Assembly (NCBI RefSeq): GCF_000474945.1
Contig: NZ_KI440836.1
Location: forward strand, 62,001 to 126,000
Length of the DNA: 64,000 bases
Source: Solimonas soli DSM 21787
GTDB lineage: Bacteria; Pseudomonadota; Gammaproteobacteria; Nevskiales; Nevskiaceae
Direction: 5' to 3'
The translations under genes were made by a program, and so were the position numbers. Of this stretch, positions 1 through 7,753 are shown piece after piece. The notes under the pieces were generated by a model, which did not search any database, was not told the origin of the DNA, and saw nothing but the letters and a program-made list of their open reading frames with translations. Position 1 is the stretch's first letter, and the number at the start of each line of letters is the position of its first letter.

Positions 1-104
1 GGGCGTCGACAGCGGCCCGACAGTGTTCGGCGCTCGCCGCCGCATGGCGCCGCGGCCAAGCGCCGCGGCCGCCGCAGCCAGTCGCCGGGCTCGCGGGGCC
101 GGCC

Positions 105-110
105 TATACT
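105..110 (+). promoter_or_regulatory. Candidate -10 box upstream of the aldehyde dehydrogenase gene
   Basis: TATACT sits about 75 bases before the start codon at 186. No good -35 box is visible in the GC-rich sequence before it. The rest of positions 1-185 holds nothing I can assign. Confidence 0.35.
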
Positions 111-185
111 CGCCAACCAAACGGGCGTTCAATTCGCCCCATGATTATCTCGTTTTCTCGTTCGCGAGCGCAGGAGAGCGCAGCC

Positions 186-1634
186 ATGAATACCGTCGTT
201 TCCTATCTGCCCGGCGCGGCGGGCGCCGCTGCCAACGCCGACATCACGCGCGCCTTCGAAGCCCAGCTGCCGACCGCGCTGCGGCTGCGCACGTCCACGG
301 CCAAGGAGCGCATCGCCAAGATCCAGCGCCTGCTCGACGCCGTGCTCGCGCATCGCGAGGATTTCTACGCGGCCGGCCATGCCGACTTCAAGAAACCGCC
401 CGCCGAGGTCGATCTGACCGAGATCCTGCCGGTGGTCGCCGAGGCCAAGCACGCCATGCGCAGCGTGAAGCGCTGGATGAAGCCGGCGCGCGTGTGGCCC
501 TCGCGCATGACCTTCGGCACCAAGAGCTGGATGCAGTACGAGCCCAAGGGCCGCTGCCTGATCATCTCGCCGTGGAACTACCCGGTGAATCTCACCTTCG
601 GTCCGCTGGTGTCGGCGATCGCCGCCGGCAACACGGCGATCCTCAAGCCGTCCGAGATGACGCCGAACCTCTCGGCGCTGATGACGAAGATCGTCCGCGA
701 CCTGTTCCCGGCCGACGAGATCGCCATCTTCGAGGGCGACGCCGCGGTCTCGACCGCGTTGCTCGCCCTCCCCTTCGATCATATCTTCTTCACCGGCTCG
801 CCGGCGATCGGCAAGGTGGTGATGGCCGCCGCCGCCAGGCATCTGACCTCGGTGACGCTGGAACTCGGCGGCAAGTCGCCGACCGTGGTCGACGCCAGCG
901 CCGACGTGAAAGCCGCGGCGCGCACGATCATGTGGGGCAAGTACACCAACAACGGCCAGACCTGCATCGCGCCGGACCACATCTACGTGCACGAATCGGT
1001 GAAGGACGCCTTCGTCGCCGAGTGCATCGCCGTGCTCAAGGCCAGTTACGGCGAGACGGCGACGGCGCAGCAGCAGAGCCCGAACCTCGCGCGCGTCGTC
1101 AACCAGCGCCATACGCAGCGCCTCAATGGCCTGCTCGCCGATGCCAGGCAGCGCGGCGCGCGCGTGCTGTTCGGCGGCGACGTGGTCGAGAGCGAATGCT
1201 TCGTCGCGCCGACGCTGATCGACAACATCCCGGCCGACGCCAGGATCCAGAGCGAGGAAATCTTCGGACCGCTGCTGCCGGTCATCGCCTATCGCGATCT
1301 CGACGCCGTCATCGCCGAGATCAACGCCGCACCCAAGCCGCTGGCCCTGTACATCTGGAGCAGGAACGAGGCGAACATCGAGCGCGTGCTCAAGCGCACA
1401 ACGGCCGGCGGCACCTGCATCAACCACGTCGTCATGCAATACGCGCAGGGCAACCTGCCGTTCGGCGGCGTCAACAACTCCGGCATCGGCTCGGCGCACG
1501 GCGTCTTCGGCTTCAAGGCCTTCTCGCACGAACGCGCCGTCGTGCGCACGCGCATCAACATCGCCACGCTGCTGTACCCGCCGTACAGCAGCACCACGCG
1601 GACCATTCTCAAGCTGATGATGAAGACGCAGTAG
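186..1634 (+). CDS. Aldehyde dehydrogenase, class-3/coniferyl-aldehyde-dehydrogenase-like
   Basis: 482 residues. It should oxidise an aldehyde to the acid with NAD(P)+. The family core is intact: the SPWNYPV segment, the general-base Glu in LELGGKSP (about residue 226) and the nucleophilic Cys in NNGQTCIAPD (about residue 260). The basic, hydrophobic C-terminus (ILKLMMKTQ) resembles class-3 and fatty-aldehyde dehydrogenases that touch membranes. I chose the ATG at 186 because an AGGAG lies 9 bases upstream; an in-frame ATG at 141 lacks a ribosome site. A strong terminator follows, so the gene is probably monocistronic. The substrate cannot be read from sequence; long-chain aliphatic or coniferyl-type aldehydes are both possible. 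Confidence 0.9.
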   Translation: MNTVVSYLPGAAGAAANADITRAFEAQLPTALRLRTSTAKERIAKIQRLLDAVLAHREDFYAAGHADFKKPPAEVDLTEILPVVAEAKHAMRSVKRWMKPARVWPSRMTFGTKSWMQYEPKGRCLIISPWNYPVNLTFGPLVSAIAAGNTAILKPSEMTPNLSALMTKIVRDLFPADEIAIFEGDAAVSTALLALPFDHIFFTGSPAIGKVVMAAAARHLTSVTLELGGKSPTVVDASADVKAAARTIMWGKYTNNGQTCIAPDHIYVHESVKDAFVAECIAVLKASYGETATAQQQSPNLARVVNQRHTQRLNGLLADARQRGARVLFGGDVVESECFVAPTLIDNIPADARIQSEEIFGPLLPVIAYRDLDAVIAEINAAPKPLALYIWSRNEANIERVLKRTTAGGTCINHVVMQYAQGNLPFGGVNNSGIGSAHGVFGFKAFSHERAVVRTRINIATLLYPPYSSTTRTILKLMMKTQ

Positions 1635-1654
1635 TCCCGCGCCACGTGATTCCG

Positions 1655-1678
1655 GGCCGGCCTCGTGCCGGCCTTTTT
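1655..1678 (+). terminator. Rho-independent terminator after the aldehyde dehydrogenase
   Basis: A perfect 7-bp stem (GGCCGGC/GCCGGCC) with a 5-base loop is followed at once by five T residues. Confidence 0.85.
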
Positions 1679-1690
1679 CGTGGGCCGCGC

Positions 1691-1696
1691 TATAGT
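1691..1696 (+). promoter_or_regulatory. Candidate -10 box for the acylase gene
   Basis: TATAGT lies 45 bases before the start codon at 1741, just after the preceding terminator. No convincing -35 box is visible. Confidence 0.4.
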
Positions 1697-1740
1697 CGCG
1701 CGCAGCGATCGATTTCAATAAGAAGCCGGAGGAGAAGACC

Positions 1741-4125
1741 ATGAGCAAGGCGCGCTATGCCCTCGCCACCAGCCTGTTGCTGCTCGCCGCGTGCGGCGGT
1801 GGCGGTGGTGGTGGCAACGACGACGACAACGGCGGCAAACAGTACCAGGCCACCGTCACCCGCACCTCGATGGGCGTGCCGCACATCCAGGCCAAGGACT
1901 ACGCCAGCCTCGGCTACGGTTACGGCTACGCCTTCGCCGAAGACAACCTCTGCACGATGCTCGAGGACTACGTGACGATTCGCGGCGAGCGCGCCCAGTA
2001 CTTCGGCCGCGCCGGCAGCTATTCGATCCCGGCCGCCGACGTCACCGTCGGCAACGTCGACAGCGATTTCTTCTGGAAGCTGATGGCGACCGACGCGGTG
2101 GTTGCCGAACTGAAGACGGCGGCGCGCAGCGAGGTGCAGGACATCACGCGCGGCTACGTCGCCGGCTTCAATCGCTACATCGCCGAGCTCAAGGCCGGCC
2201 AGCATCCGGGCCGCCACGCGGCCTGCGCGACCACCGCCTACCTCGCGCCGATCAGCGAGTCGGACATGTACCGCCGCTACTACCGGCTGTCGATCATCGC
2301 CTCGTCGACGGTGTTCGCCAACGAGATCGCCACCGCGCAGCCGCCGCCGCTGTCGGGCCCCGACGCCGCCGCGCCGGACGCGGCGACGGTGAAGGCCGCG
2401 CTGGCGGCGAACCCCGGTCCGTTCGCCGCCTTCGGCCGCAACAAGCATCTCGGCAGCAATATGTACGGCCTCGGCCCGCAGGCGACGCAGACCGGCGAGG
2501 CGATGCTGTTCGGCAATCCGCACTTTCCGTGGACCGGCACCGAGCGCCTCTATCTCGCGCATCTCACGGTGCCCGGCAAGATGGACATCATGGGCGCCTC
2601 GCTGTACGGCGTGCCGCTGGTGCTGATCGGTTTCAACAACCAGCTGGCCTGGAGCCACACGGTTTCGACGGCCTACCATTTCACGCTCTACTACCTGCCA
2701 CTCAATCCGCTCAATCCGAAGCAGTACTACTACGAGGGCGCCGCCACCGACATGACGCCGGTGCCGCTCAGCGTGCAGGTCAAGGAAAGCGACGGCACGA
2801 CGACGACCGAGACGCGCACCCTGTACCGCACGCAGTACGGCCCCATCGTCAAGCTCAGCGTGTCCGGCATTCCGGTGCTCGGCTGGGACCGCGGCCGCGC
2901 CTACACGCTGCGCGACGCCAACGGCGAGAACGACCGCCTGATGAACCAGTTCTTCGCCTGGAACACCGCCGGCAGCCTCGGCGAATTCAAGGAGGATCAC
3001 GCGACGATCCTCGGCACGCCCTGGGTCAACACCGTCGCCGCCGGCCCCGGCCAGAACGTCTACTACGGCGATCTGACCGTGGTGCCGAACACGCCAGACG
3101 CGCTGGTCGCCGACTGCACGCCGCCGATCGTCGGCACGCTGCTCGCCAGCGCCGCGCCGGGCCTGCCGCTGCTCTACGGCAACCGCGCCGACTGCGCCTG
3201 GCAGAACGACGCCGACGCGCCGCCCGGCATCTTCGGCCGCGAGCATCTGCCGAAGCTCGAGCGCGCCGACTGGGTCGCCAACATGAACGACAGCTACTGG
3301 CTGACCAATCCGGCGGCGCCGATCACCGGCTTCGCGCGCATCATCGGTGACGAGGGCACGGCGCGCACGCTGCGCACGCGTCTCGGCATCCTGCAGATCC
3401 AGCAGCGCCTGGCCGGCAGCGACGGCCGCGCGGGCACCAAGTTCAGCTACGACGACCTCAAGCAGATCGTGCTCGGCAGCCGCATCTACAGCGGCGAGCT
3501 GGCACGCGACAGCGTGACCCGCGACCTCTGCGCGCGCGCGCCGAGCGCCTGCGCGGCGCTGAAGACCTGGGACGGCAAGGCCAATCTCGACTCGAAGGGC
3601 ATGCACGTCTGGCTGGAGTTCTGGAAGAACGTCAACGGCATCGACAATCCCTGGAAGGTGCCGTTCTCGATCGACGATCCGGTCAACACGCCGAACACGC
3701 TCGACACCGGCAAGCTCGCCGTCGGCAAGGCGCTCAGCGACGCGCAGACCGCCATCGGCGACGCCGGCCTCGCCTTCGATGCCGCCTGGGGCGACGTGCA
3801 GCACTCGGCCGTGCACGGCACGCCGGCGCCTTCCGTGTTCGGCAGCGAGGGCAGCATCGGCGCCTTCACCGTCGCCGACAGCGACGGGCTGACCAGCAGC
3901 GGCTACCAGGTCAACTACGGCAACAGCTACATCCAGGCCGTCACCTGGGAGGGCGGCAAGGTGCATGCGGAAGGCTTCGTGACCTACTCGGAGTCCACCG
4001 ATCCGGCTAATCCGCACTTCAGCGATTTCACGCAGCGCTACACGCAGAAGCAGTGGCTGCGCCTGCCGTTCAGCAGCGACGAGATCGCCGCCGACCGGCA
4101 GAGCAGCGTGGACCTGAGCGAGTAG
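1741..4125 (+). CDS. Penicillin-acylase-family Ntn-hydrolase, AHL-acylase-like lipoprotein
   Basis: 794 residues. The N-terminus is a lipoprotein signal (lipobox LLAAC) followed by a Gly/Asp-rich linker, so the enzyme should be lipid-anchored in the envelope. The family nucleophile is the Ser of the G-S-N motif in NKHLGSNMYG (Ser239), which becomes the beta-chain N-terminus after self-cleavage. FGNPHFPW and the LAWSHTVSTAYHFTLY segment resemble the PvdQ/QuiP acyl-homoserine-lactone acylase branch rather than classical penicillin G acylase. Family members cleave amide bonds of AHL signals, beta-lactams or lipopeptides. A GGAGGAG ribosome site precedes the ATG. The substrate is inferred; aculeacin- or lipopeptide-type acylases are alternatives. 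Confidence 0.88.
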   Translation: MSKARYALATSLLLLAACGGGGGGGNDDDNGGKQYQATVTRTSMGVPHIQAKDYASLGYGYGYAFAEDNLCTMLEDYVTIRGERAQYFGRAGSYSIPAADVTVGNVDSDFFWKLMATDAVVAELKTAARSEVQDITRGYVAGFNRYIAELKAGQHPGRHAACATTAYLAPISESDMYRRYYRLSIIASSTVFANEIATAQPPPLSGPDAAAPDAATVKAALAANPGPFAAFGRNKHLGSNMYGLGPQATQTGEAMLFGNPHFPWTGTERLYLAHLTVPGKMDIMGASLYGVPLVLIGFNNQLAWSHTVSTAYHFTLYYLPLNPLNPKQYYYEGAATDMTPVPLSVQVKESDGTTTTETRTLYRTQYGPIVKLSVSGIPVLGWDRGRAYTLRDANGENDRLMNQFFAWNTAGSLGEFKEDHATILGTPWVNTVAAGPGQNVYYGDLTVVPNTPDALVADCTPPIVGTLLASAAPGLPLLYGNRADCAWQNDADAPPGIFGREHLPKLERADWVANMNDSYWLTNPAAPITGFARIIGDEGTARTLRTRLGILQIQQRLAGSDGRAGTKFSYDDLKQIVLGSRIYSGELARDSVTRDLCARAPSACAALKTWDGKANLDSKGMHVWLEFWKNVNGIDNPWKVPFSIDDPVNTPNTLDTGKLAVGKALSDAQTAIGDAGLAFDAAWGDVQHSAVHGTPAPSVFGSEGSIGAFTVADSDGLTSSGYQVNYGNSYIQAVTWEGGKVHAEGFVTYSESTDPANPHFSDFTQRYTQKQWLRLPFSSDEIAADRQSSVDLSE

Positions 4126-4134
4126 GCACGGCTC

Positions 4135-4166
4135 CGCTTGCGCGGCGCATTGACGCCGCGCAAGCG
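4135..4166 (+). terminator. Long GC-rich hairpin after the acylase gene
   Basis: A perfect 13-bp inverted repeat with loop CATTGA begins 9 bases after the stop codon. No T tract follows, so it may be an mRNA 3-prime stabiliser or a weak terminator. Confidence 0.55.
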
Positions 4167-4218
4167 CCCGCTCTTGGCGGCGCGCGCGGCGTCCGCATAA
4201 TGGGCGCCGGAACTCGAC

Positions 4219-5010
4219 ATGACGAACCCGGACTCCCAGCCCGCCGGCGACGGCGAGACGAAGCGCGAGGCGCGCCTGCGCGTGCTGACGCTGAACATCC
4301 AGGTCGGCATGCAGACCGCGCACTACGGTCACTACGTCACCGGCGCCTGGCGTCACGTGCTGCCGTCGCGCAAGGTGCTCGGCAATCTCGACCGCATCGC
4401 CGAGCTGGCCTCGCACTTCGACGTGGTCGCGCTGCAGGAAGCCGATGCCGGCAGCCTGCGCACGGCGCAGCTCAACCAGGTCGAATACCTGGCGCGCAAG
4501 GCCGGCCTCGCGCACTGGCAGGTCGCGGTCAATCGCAATCTGCGGCCGTTCGCGCAGCACTGCCTCGGCTTTCTCTCGCGCCTGCCGCTGCACGAGGTGG
4601 AACATCACGCGCTGCCGGGCCGCGTGCCGGGCCGCGGCGCGCTGGCGGCGACGGTGACGCCGCCCGGCCATGGCGCGGTGCGCGTGGTGGTCGCCCATCT
4701 CGCGCTCAGCCGCAGCTCGCGCAAGCGCCAGCTCGACTACCTGGCCGATCTCGTGCCGCGCGACCGCGATCTGATCCTGCTCGGCGATCTCAACTGCGAG
4801 CTCGCCGAGCTGCTCACGCATCCGCCGCTGGCGGCGATCGGCCTGCAGCCGGTCAGCGGCGCGCCGACCTTTCCGAGCTGGAAACCGCAGCGCCGGCTCG
4901 ATCACGTGCTGGCCACGCCGGGCCTTCGCGTCGCGCACAGCCACGTCGTGCCGACGCCGCTGTCCGATCATCTCGCCGTCGCCGCCGAGCTGTTGCTGCC
5001 GCCCGCATGA
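4219..5010 (+). CDS. Endonuclease/exonuclease/phosphatase-fold family protein
   Basis: 263 residues. The fold signature is present in order: RVLTLNIQVG near the N-terminus (metal-binding Asn), LQEAD (metal-binding Glu), VVVAHLALS, LLGDLNCE (catalytic Asp/Asn) and SDHLAV at the end (catalytic Asp-His). Family members are Mg2+-dependent phosphodiesterases acting on nucleic acids, phospholipids or inositol phosphates. There is no signal peptide. The gene sits 49 bases upstream of a cardiolipin synthase gene in the same direction. That pairing is common in proteobacteria and hints at a role near membrane phospholipid, but the substrate is unknown. A CATAAT sequence about 20 bases before the start may be its -10 box. 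Confidence 0.85.
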   Translation: MTNPDSQPAGDGETKREARLRVLTLNIQVGMQTAHYGHYVTGAWRHVLPSRKVLGNLDRIAELASHFDVVALQEADAGSLRTAQLNQVEYLARKAGLAHWQVAVNRNLRPFAQHCLGFLSRLPLHEVEHHALPGRVPGRGALAATVTPPGHGAVRVVVAHLALSRSSRKRQLDYLADLVPRDRDLILLGDLNCELAELLTHPPLAAIGLQPVSGAPTFPSWKPQRRLDHVLATPGLRVAHSHVVPTPLSDHLAVAAELLLPPA

Positions 5011-5059
5011 ATCCGCCGCGAGCCCGGAATGCCGCGGCGGCCCGGCTTGCCCGCGCGCC

Positions 5060-6526
5060 ATGAACGCCGATCTCGCCGCGCTGTGGCACTGGCTCGACGC
5101 CGTCGACTGGACCGAGTTGCTGCTCGGCTTCTGGCTGCTGGTCGCGATCTTCGCCGCCACGCACGCGCTGCTGACCAAGCGCGACGCGCGCGCCGCCTGG
5201 GGCTGGATCGCGGTCTGCTGGCTGTTTCCGTTCGCCGGACCGGCGCTGTACTTCTTCTTCGGCATCAACCGCATCCGTACGCACGCGCGGCGCTACGCGG
5301 TGCATCGCGGCCGCGAGGTCGGCGCCGCGCACGCCCACGATGTGCGCAATCGTCCGCCCGAGCATCCGCCGCTGCCGTCCTGGCTCGAGGAGGTCGCGCG
5401 CACCGCCGACGTGCTGACGCGCCGGCCGCTGCTCGGCGGCAACGCGATCGAGCCGCTGCATAACGGCGAGCAGGCGTTTCCGCGCATGCTGGAAGCGATC
5501 GACGCCGCGCGCAGCTCGGTCTGGCTGTCGAGCTACCTGTTCGACAACGACACCGTCGGCCGCCGTTTCGCCGACGCGCTGATCGCGGCGCGGCGGCGCG
5601 GCGTCGAAGTGCGCGTGCTGCTCGACGATGTCGGCGAGCGCTACTCGCTGCCGCGCATCGGCCGTCACCTCAAGCGCGGCGGCGTGCCGTTCGCGCGCTT
5701 CAATCCGCTGAAGCTGGTGCCGCCCTCGCTGCACATCAATCTGCGCAATCACCGCAAGCTGCTGATCGTCGATCACGCGCTCGCCTACACCGGCGGCATG
5801 AACATCAGCGCGCGGCATTGCATCGCCGCGCCGCGCAACCGCCATCCGACTGTCGATCTGCACTTCGCGCTGCGCGGCCCCGTCGTGCGGCAGATGGCCG
5901 AGGTGTTCGCCGAGGACTGGGCTTTCACGACGCAGGAGCGCCTCGTCGTGCCGCCGGGCGAGGACGACGGCCTTGGTGCGCCGGTCTGCCGCGTCATCAC
6001 CGACGGCCCCAACGAAGATCTCGATCAGCTCAATTTCGTCCTGCAGTCGGCGATCGGCGCGGCGCGGCGCGAGATCCTGATCATGACGCCGTACTTCCTG
6101 CCCTCGGCCGAGCTGATCGCCGCCCTGCAGGGCGCGGCGCTGCGCGGCGTGCGTACCGTGGTGCTGCTGCCGCGGCGCAACAATCTGCCCTACGTCGACT
6201 GGGCGGCGCGCCATCAGCTGCACCAGCTGCTCGAGCGCGGCGTGCGCGTGCGCTTCCAGCCGGGCCCGTTCAGCCACAGCAAGCTGTTCGTCGTCGACGG
6301 CGCGTACACCATGATCGGCAGCGCCAACTGGGATCCGCGCAGCCTGCTGCTGAACTTCGAGCTCAACGTCGAAATCTACGACGGCGGCGTCGCGCAGCGC
6401 ATGGCCGAGCATTTCGCCGAACTCTGGCAGCAGGCCGACGAGCTGCTGCTGCGCGACGCCGCGCATCCGCCGTTCGGGCGGCGCCTGCGTAACGCGCTGT
6501 GCTGGCTGTTCTCGCCGTACCTCTGA
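5060..6526 (+). CDS. cls: Cardiolipin synthase (phospholipase D family)
   Basis: 488 residues, the usual length for ClsA-type enzymes. Two hydrophobic segments at about residues 18-40 and 50-68 anchor it in the inner membrane. Two HKD motifs follow: NHRKLLIVD...GGMN near residue 235 and FSHSKLFVVD...GSANWD near residue 410. The enzyme condenses two phosphatidylglycerols to cardiolipin plus glycerol. It is probably co-transcribed with the upstream endonuclease/phosphatase-fold gene. The start is the first ATG that keeps both membrane segments; no clear ribosome site is visible before it. I cannot separate the ClsA, ClsB and ClsC subtypes firmly; the membrane-anchored N-terminus favours ClsA. 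Confidence 0.9.
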   Translation: MNADLAALWHWLDAVDWTELLLGFWLLVAIFAATHALLTKRDARAAWGWIAVCWLFPFAGPALYFFFGINRIRTHARRYAVHRGREVGAAHAHDVRNRPPEHPPLPSWLEEVARTADVLTRRPLLGGNAIEPLHNGEQAFPRMLEAIDAARSSVWLSSYLFDNDTVGRRFADALIAARRRGVEVRVLLDDVGERYSLPRIGRHLKRGGVPFARFNPLKLVPPSLHINLRNHRKLLIVDHALAYTGGMNISARHCIAAPRNRHPTVDLHFALRGPVVRQMAEVFAEDWAFTTQERLVVPPGEDDGLGAPVCRVITDGPNEDLDQLNFVLQSAIGAARREILIMTPYFLPSAELIAALQGAALRGVRTVVLLPRRNNLPYVDWAARHQLHQLLERGVRVRFQPGPFSHSKLFVVDGAYTMIGSANWDPRSLLLNFELNVEIYDGGVAQRMAEHFAELWQQADELLLRDAAHPPFGRRLRNALCWLFSPYL

Positions 6527-6556
6527 GAACAGGCCGCGGCGCCGCGCGCCGTCACC

Positions 6557-6600
6557 AGCTCCCCTGAGCCCTCGCCCGCGAGCGGGCGGAAGGGACCGCA
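6557..6600. repeat. Possible degenerate copy of the CCCTC/GAGGG hairpin repeat
   Basis: The spacer after cls contains a 7-bp hairpin (CGCCCGC-GA-GCGGGCG) flanked by CCCT and AGGG. Its layout resembles the repeat at 58980-59024, but several positions differ. The relationship is inferred. Confidence 0.35.
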
Positions 6601-6750
6601 TCCGCTGCGGCCTTGCCGTGAGCCTTCTCCGCCCCTGGGCGGCGCGGCTTGGCTGAGGCGGATGATTGCGCGGCACGGCGTGGTACCGCCGTTGTGCGGC
6701 CGGCGCGCCGCCTACAATACGCACGCAAAATTTCCGGCTGCCTGCCTGCC

Positions 6751-7731
6751 ATGCGCATTCCCTTCCTCGACGGCTTCCTCGCGTCGATGCTGACCGCCAT
6801 CGTCATCGCCCTGTTCGCGCCGCAGCTCGGCGCGAGCGGCGGCCTGCTGCATCTCGACCGGGTAACGATGGTCGGCGTCGCGCTCGTCTTCCTGCTCAGC
6901 GGCGCCGGGCTGGCGCCGGACAAGCTGAAAGCCGGCGCCGCCAACTGGCGCCTGCACCTGTTCGTGCAGCTGTTCACCTTCGCGGTGTTTCCGCTGGTCG
7001 GCCTCGCCGTCCTCGCGCTCGTCGGCCGCTGGCTGCCGCGCGAGCTGGCACTCGGCTTCTTCTACCTGTGCGCGCTGCCGTCGACGGTGTCCTCGTCGAT
7101 CGCGATGACGGCGATGGCGCGCGGCAACATCGCCGGCGCGGTGTTCAACGCCACGCTGTCGAGCCTGATCGGCATGGTGCTGACGCCGCTCTACATCAGC
7201 CTCTGGCTGCAGGCCGCGAGTCAGGGCGCGCCGCTCGTCGATCAGCTGATCAAGATCGGCGAGCAGCTGCTGCTGCCGTTCATCGTCGGCCAGCTGCTGC
7301 GGCCGTGGCTCGGCGACTGGATCGCGCGCCACAAGCCCGTCACCGGCAAGGTCGACCGCGGCGTGATCGTGCTGATCGTCTTCAACTCGTTCTGCGACGC
7401 GACCGCCGCCGGCGTGTGGACGCGCTACGGCGCGACGCCGCTGCTGGCGACCGCGGCGCTGACCGGCGGCCTGCTCGCCTTCGTGCTGTGGCTGACGCAC
7501 ATCGTCGCCAAGCGCTTCGCGTTCAACACCGAGGACGAGATCGCCGCCGTGTTCTGCGGTTCGAAGAAGAGCCTCGCCGCCGGCGCGCCGATGGCGACGC
7601 TGATCTTCGGCTCCTCGGGCGGCGCGCTCGGCCTGATCATGCTGCCGATCATGATCTACCACCAGCTGCAGCTGATCGTCTGCTCGGTGATCGCGCGGCG
7701 CTACGCCAACAGGCCGGACGGCGCCTTGTAA
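6751..7731 (+). CDS. SBF-like (bile acid:sodium symporter family) transporter, YfeH type
   Basis: 326 residues, almost entirely hydrophobic with about ten predicted membrane helices. Conserved stretches include the LSGAGLAPDKLKAG loop, LPSTVSSSIAMTAMARGN in the centre and CGSKKSLAAGAPMA near the C-terminus. These are typical of the SBF-like branch that includes E. coli YfeH. The superfamily is Na+-coupled and moves organic anions; the natural substrate of this branch is not known to me. The ATG at 6751 starts a short cytoplasmic N-terminus directly before the first helix. A TACAAT about 35 bases upstream is a possible -10 box. The gene converges on the TonB receptor across a hairpin. Confidence 0.85.
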   Translation: MRIPFLDGFLASMLTAIVIALFAPQLGASGGLLHLDRVTMVGVALVFLLSGAGLAPDKLKAGAANWRLHLFVQLFTFAVFPLVGLAVLALVGRWLPRELALGFFYLCALPSTVSSSIAMTAMARGNIAGAVFNATLSSLIGMVLTPLYISLWLQAASQGAPLVDQLIKIGEQLLLPFIVGQLLRPWLGDWIARHKPVTGKVDRGVIVLIVFNSFCDATAAGVWTRYGATPLLATAALTGGLLAFVLWLTHIVAKRFAFNTEDEIAAVFCGSKKSLAAGAPMATLIFGSSGGALGLIMLPIMIYHQLQLIVCSVIARRYANRPDGAL

Positions 7732-7742
7732 CGCCGTCCGGC
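7713..7742. terminator. Hairpin between the convergent transporter and receptor genes
   Basis: A perfect 11-bp inverted repeat (GCCGGACGGCG/CGCCGTCCGGC) has an 8-base loop that contains the TAA stop codon of the transporter gene. It has no T tract on either strand, and probably serves both mRNAs. Confidence 0.5.
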
Positions 7743-7753
7743 ACAGCTGCGAT

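Noticed and set aside
1-104. Partial minus-strand gene at the left edge
   Set aside because: An ATG frame exists on the minus strand, but only about 15 codons are visible and no motif or ribosome site supports it.
1690-5274. Very long minus-strand open frame opposite the acylase, phosphatase-fold and cardiolipin synthase genes
   Set aside because: Its translation is a low-complexity Arg/Ala/Gly-rich shadow, typical of the opposite strand in GC-rich DNA, and three well-recognised genes occupy the plus strand.
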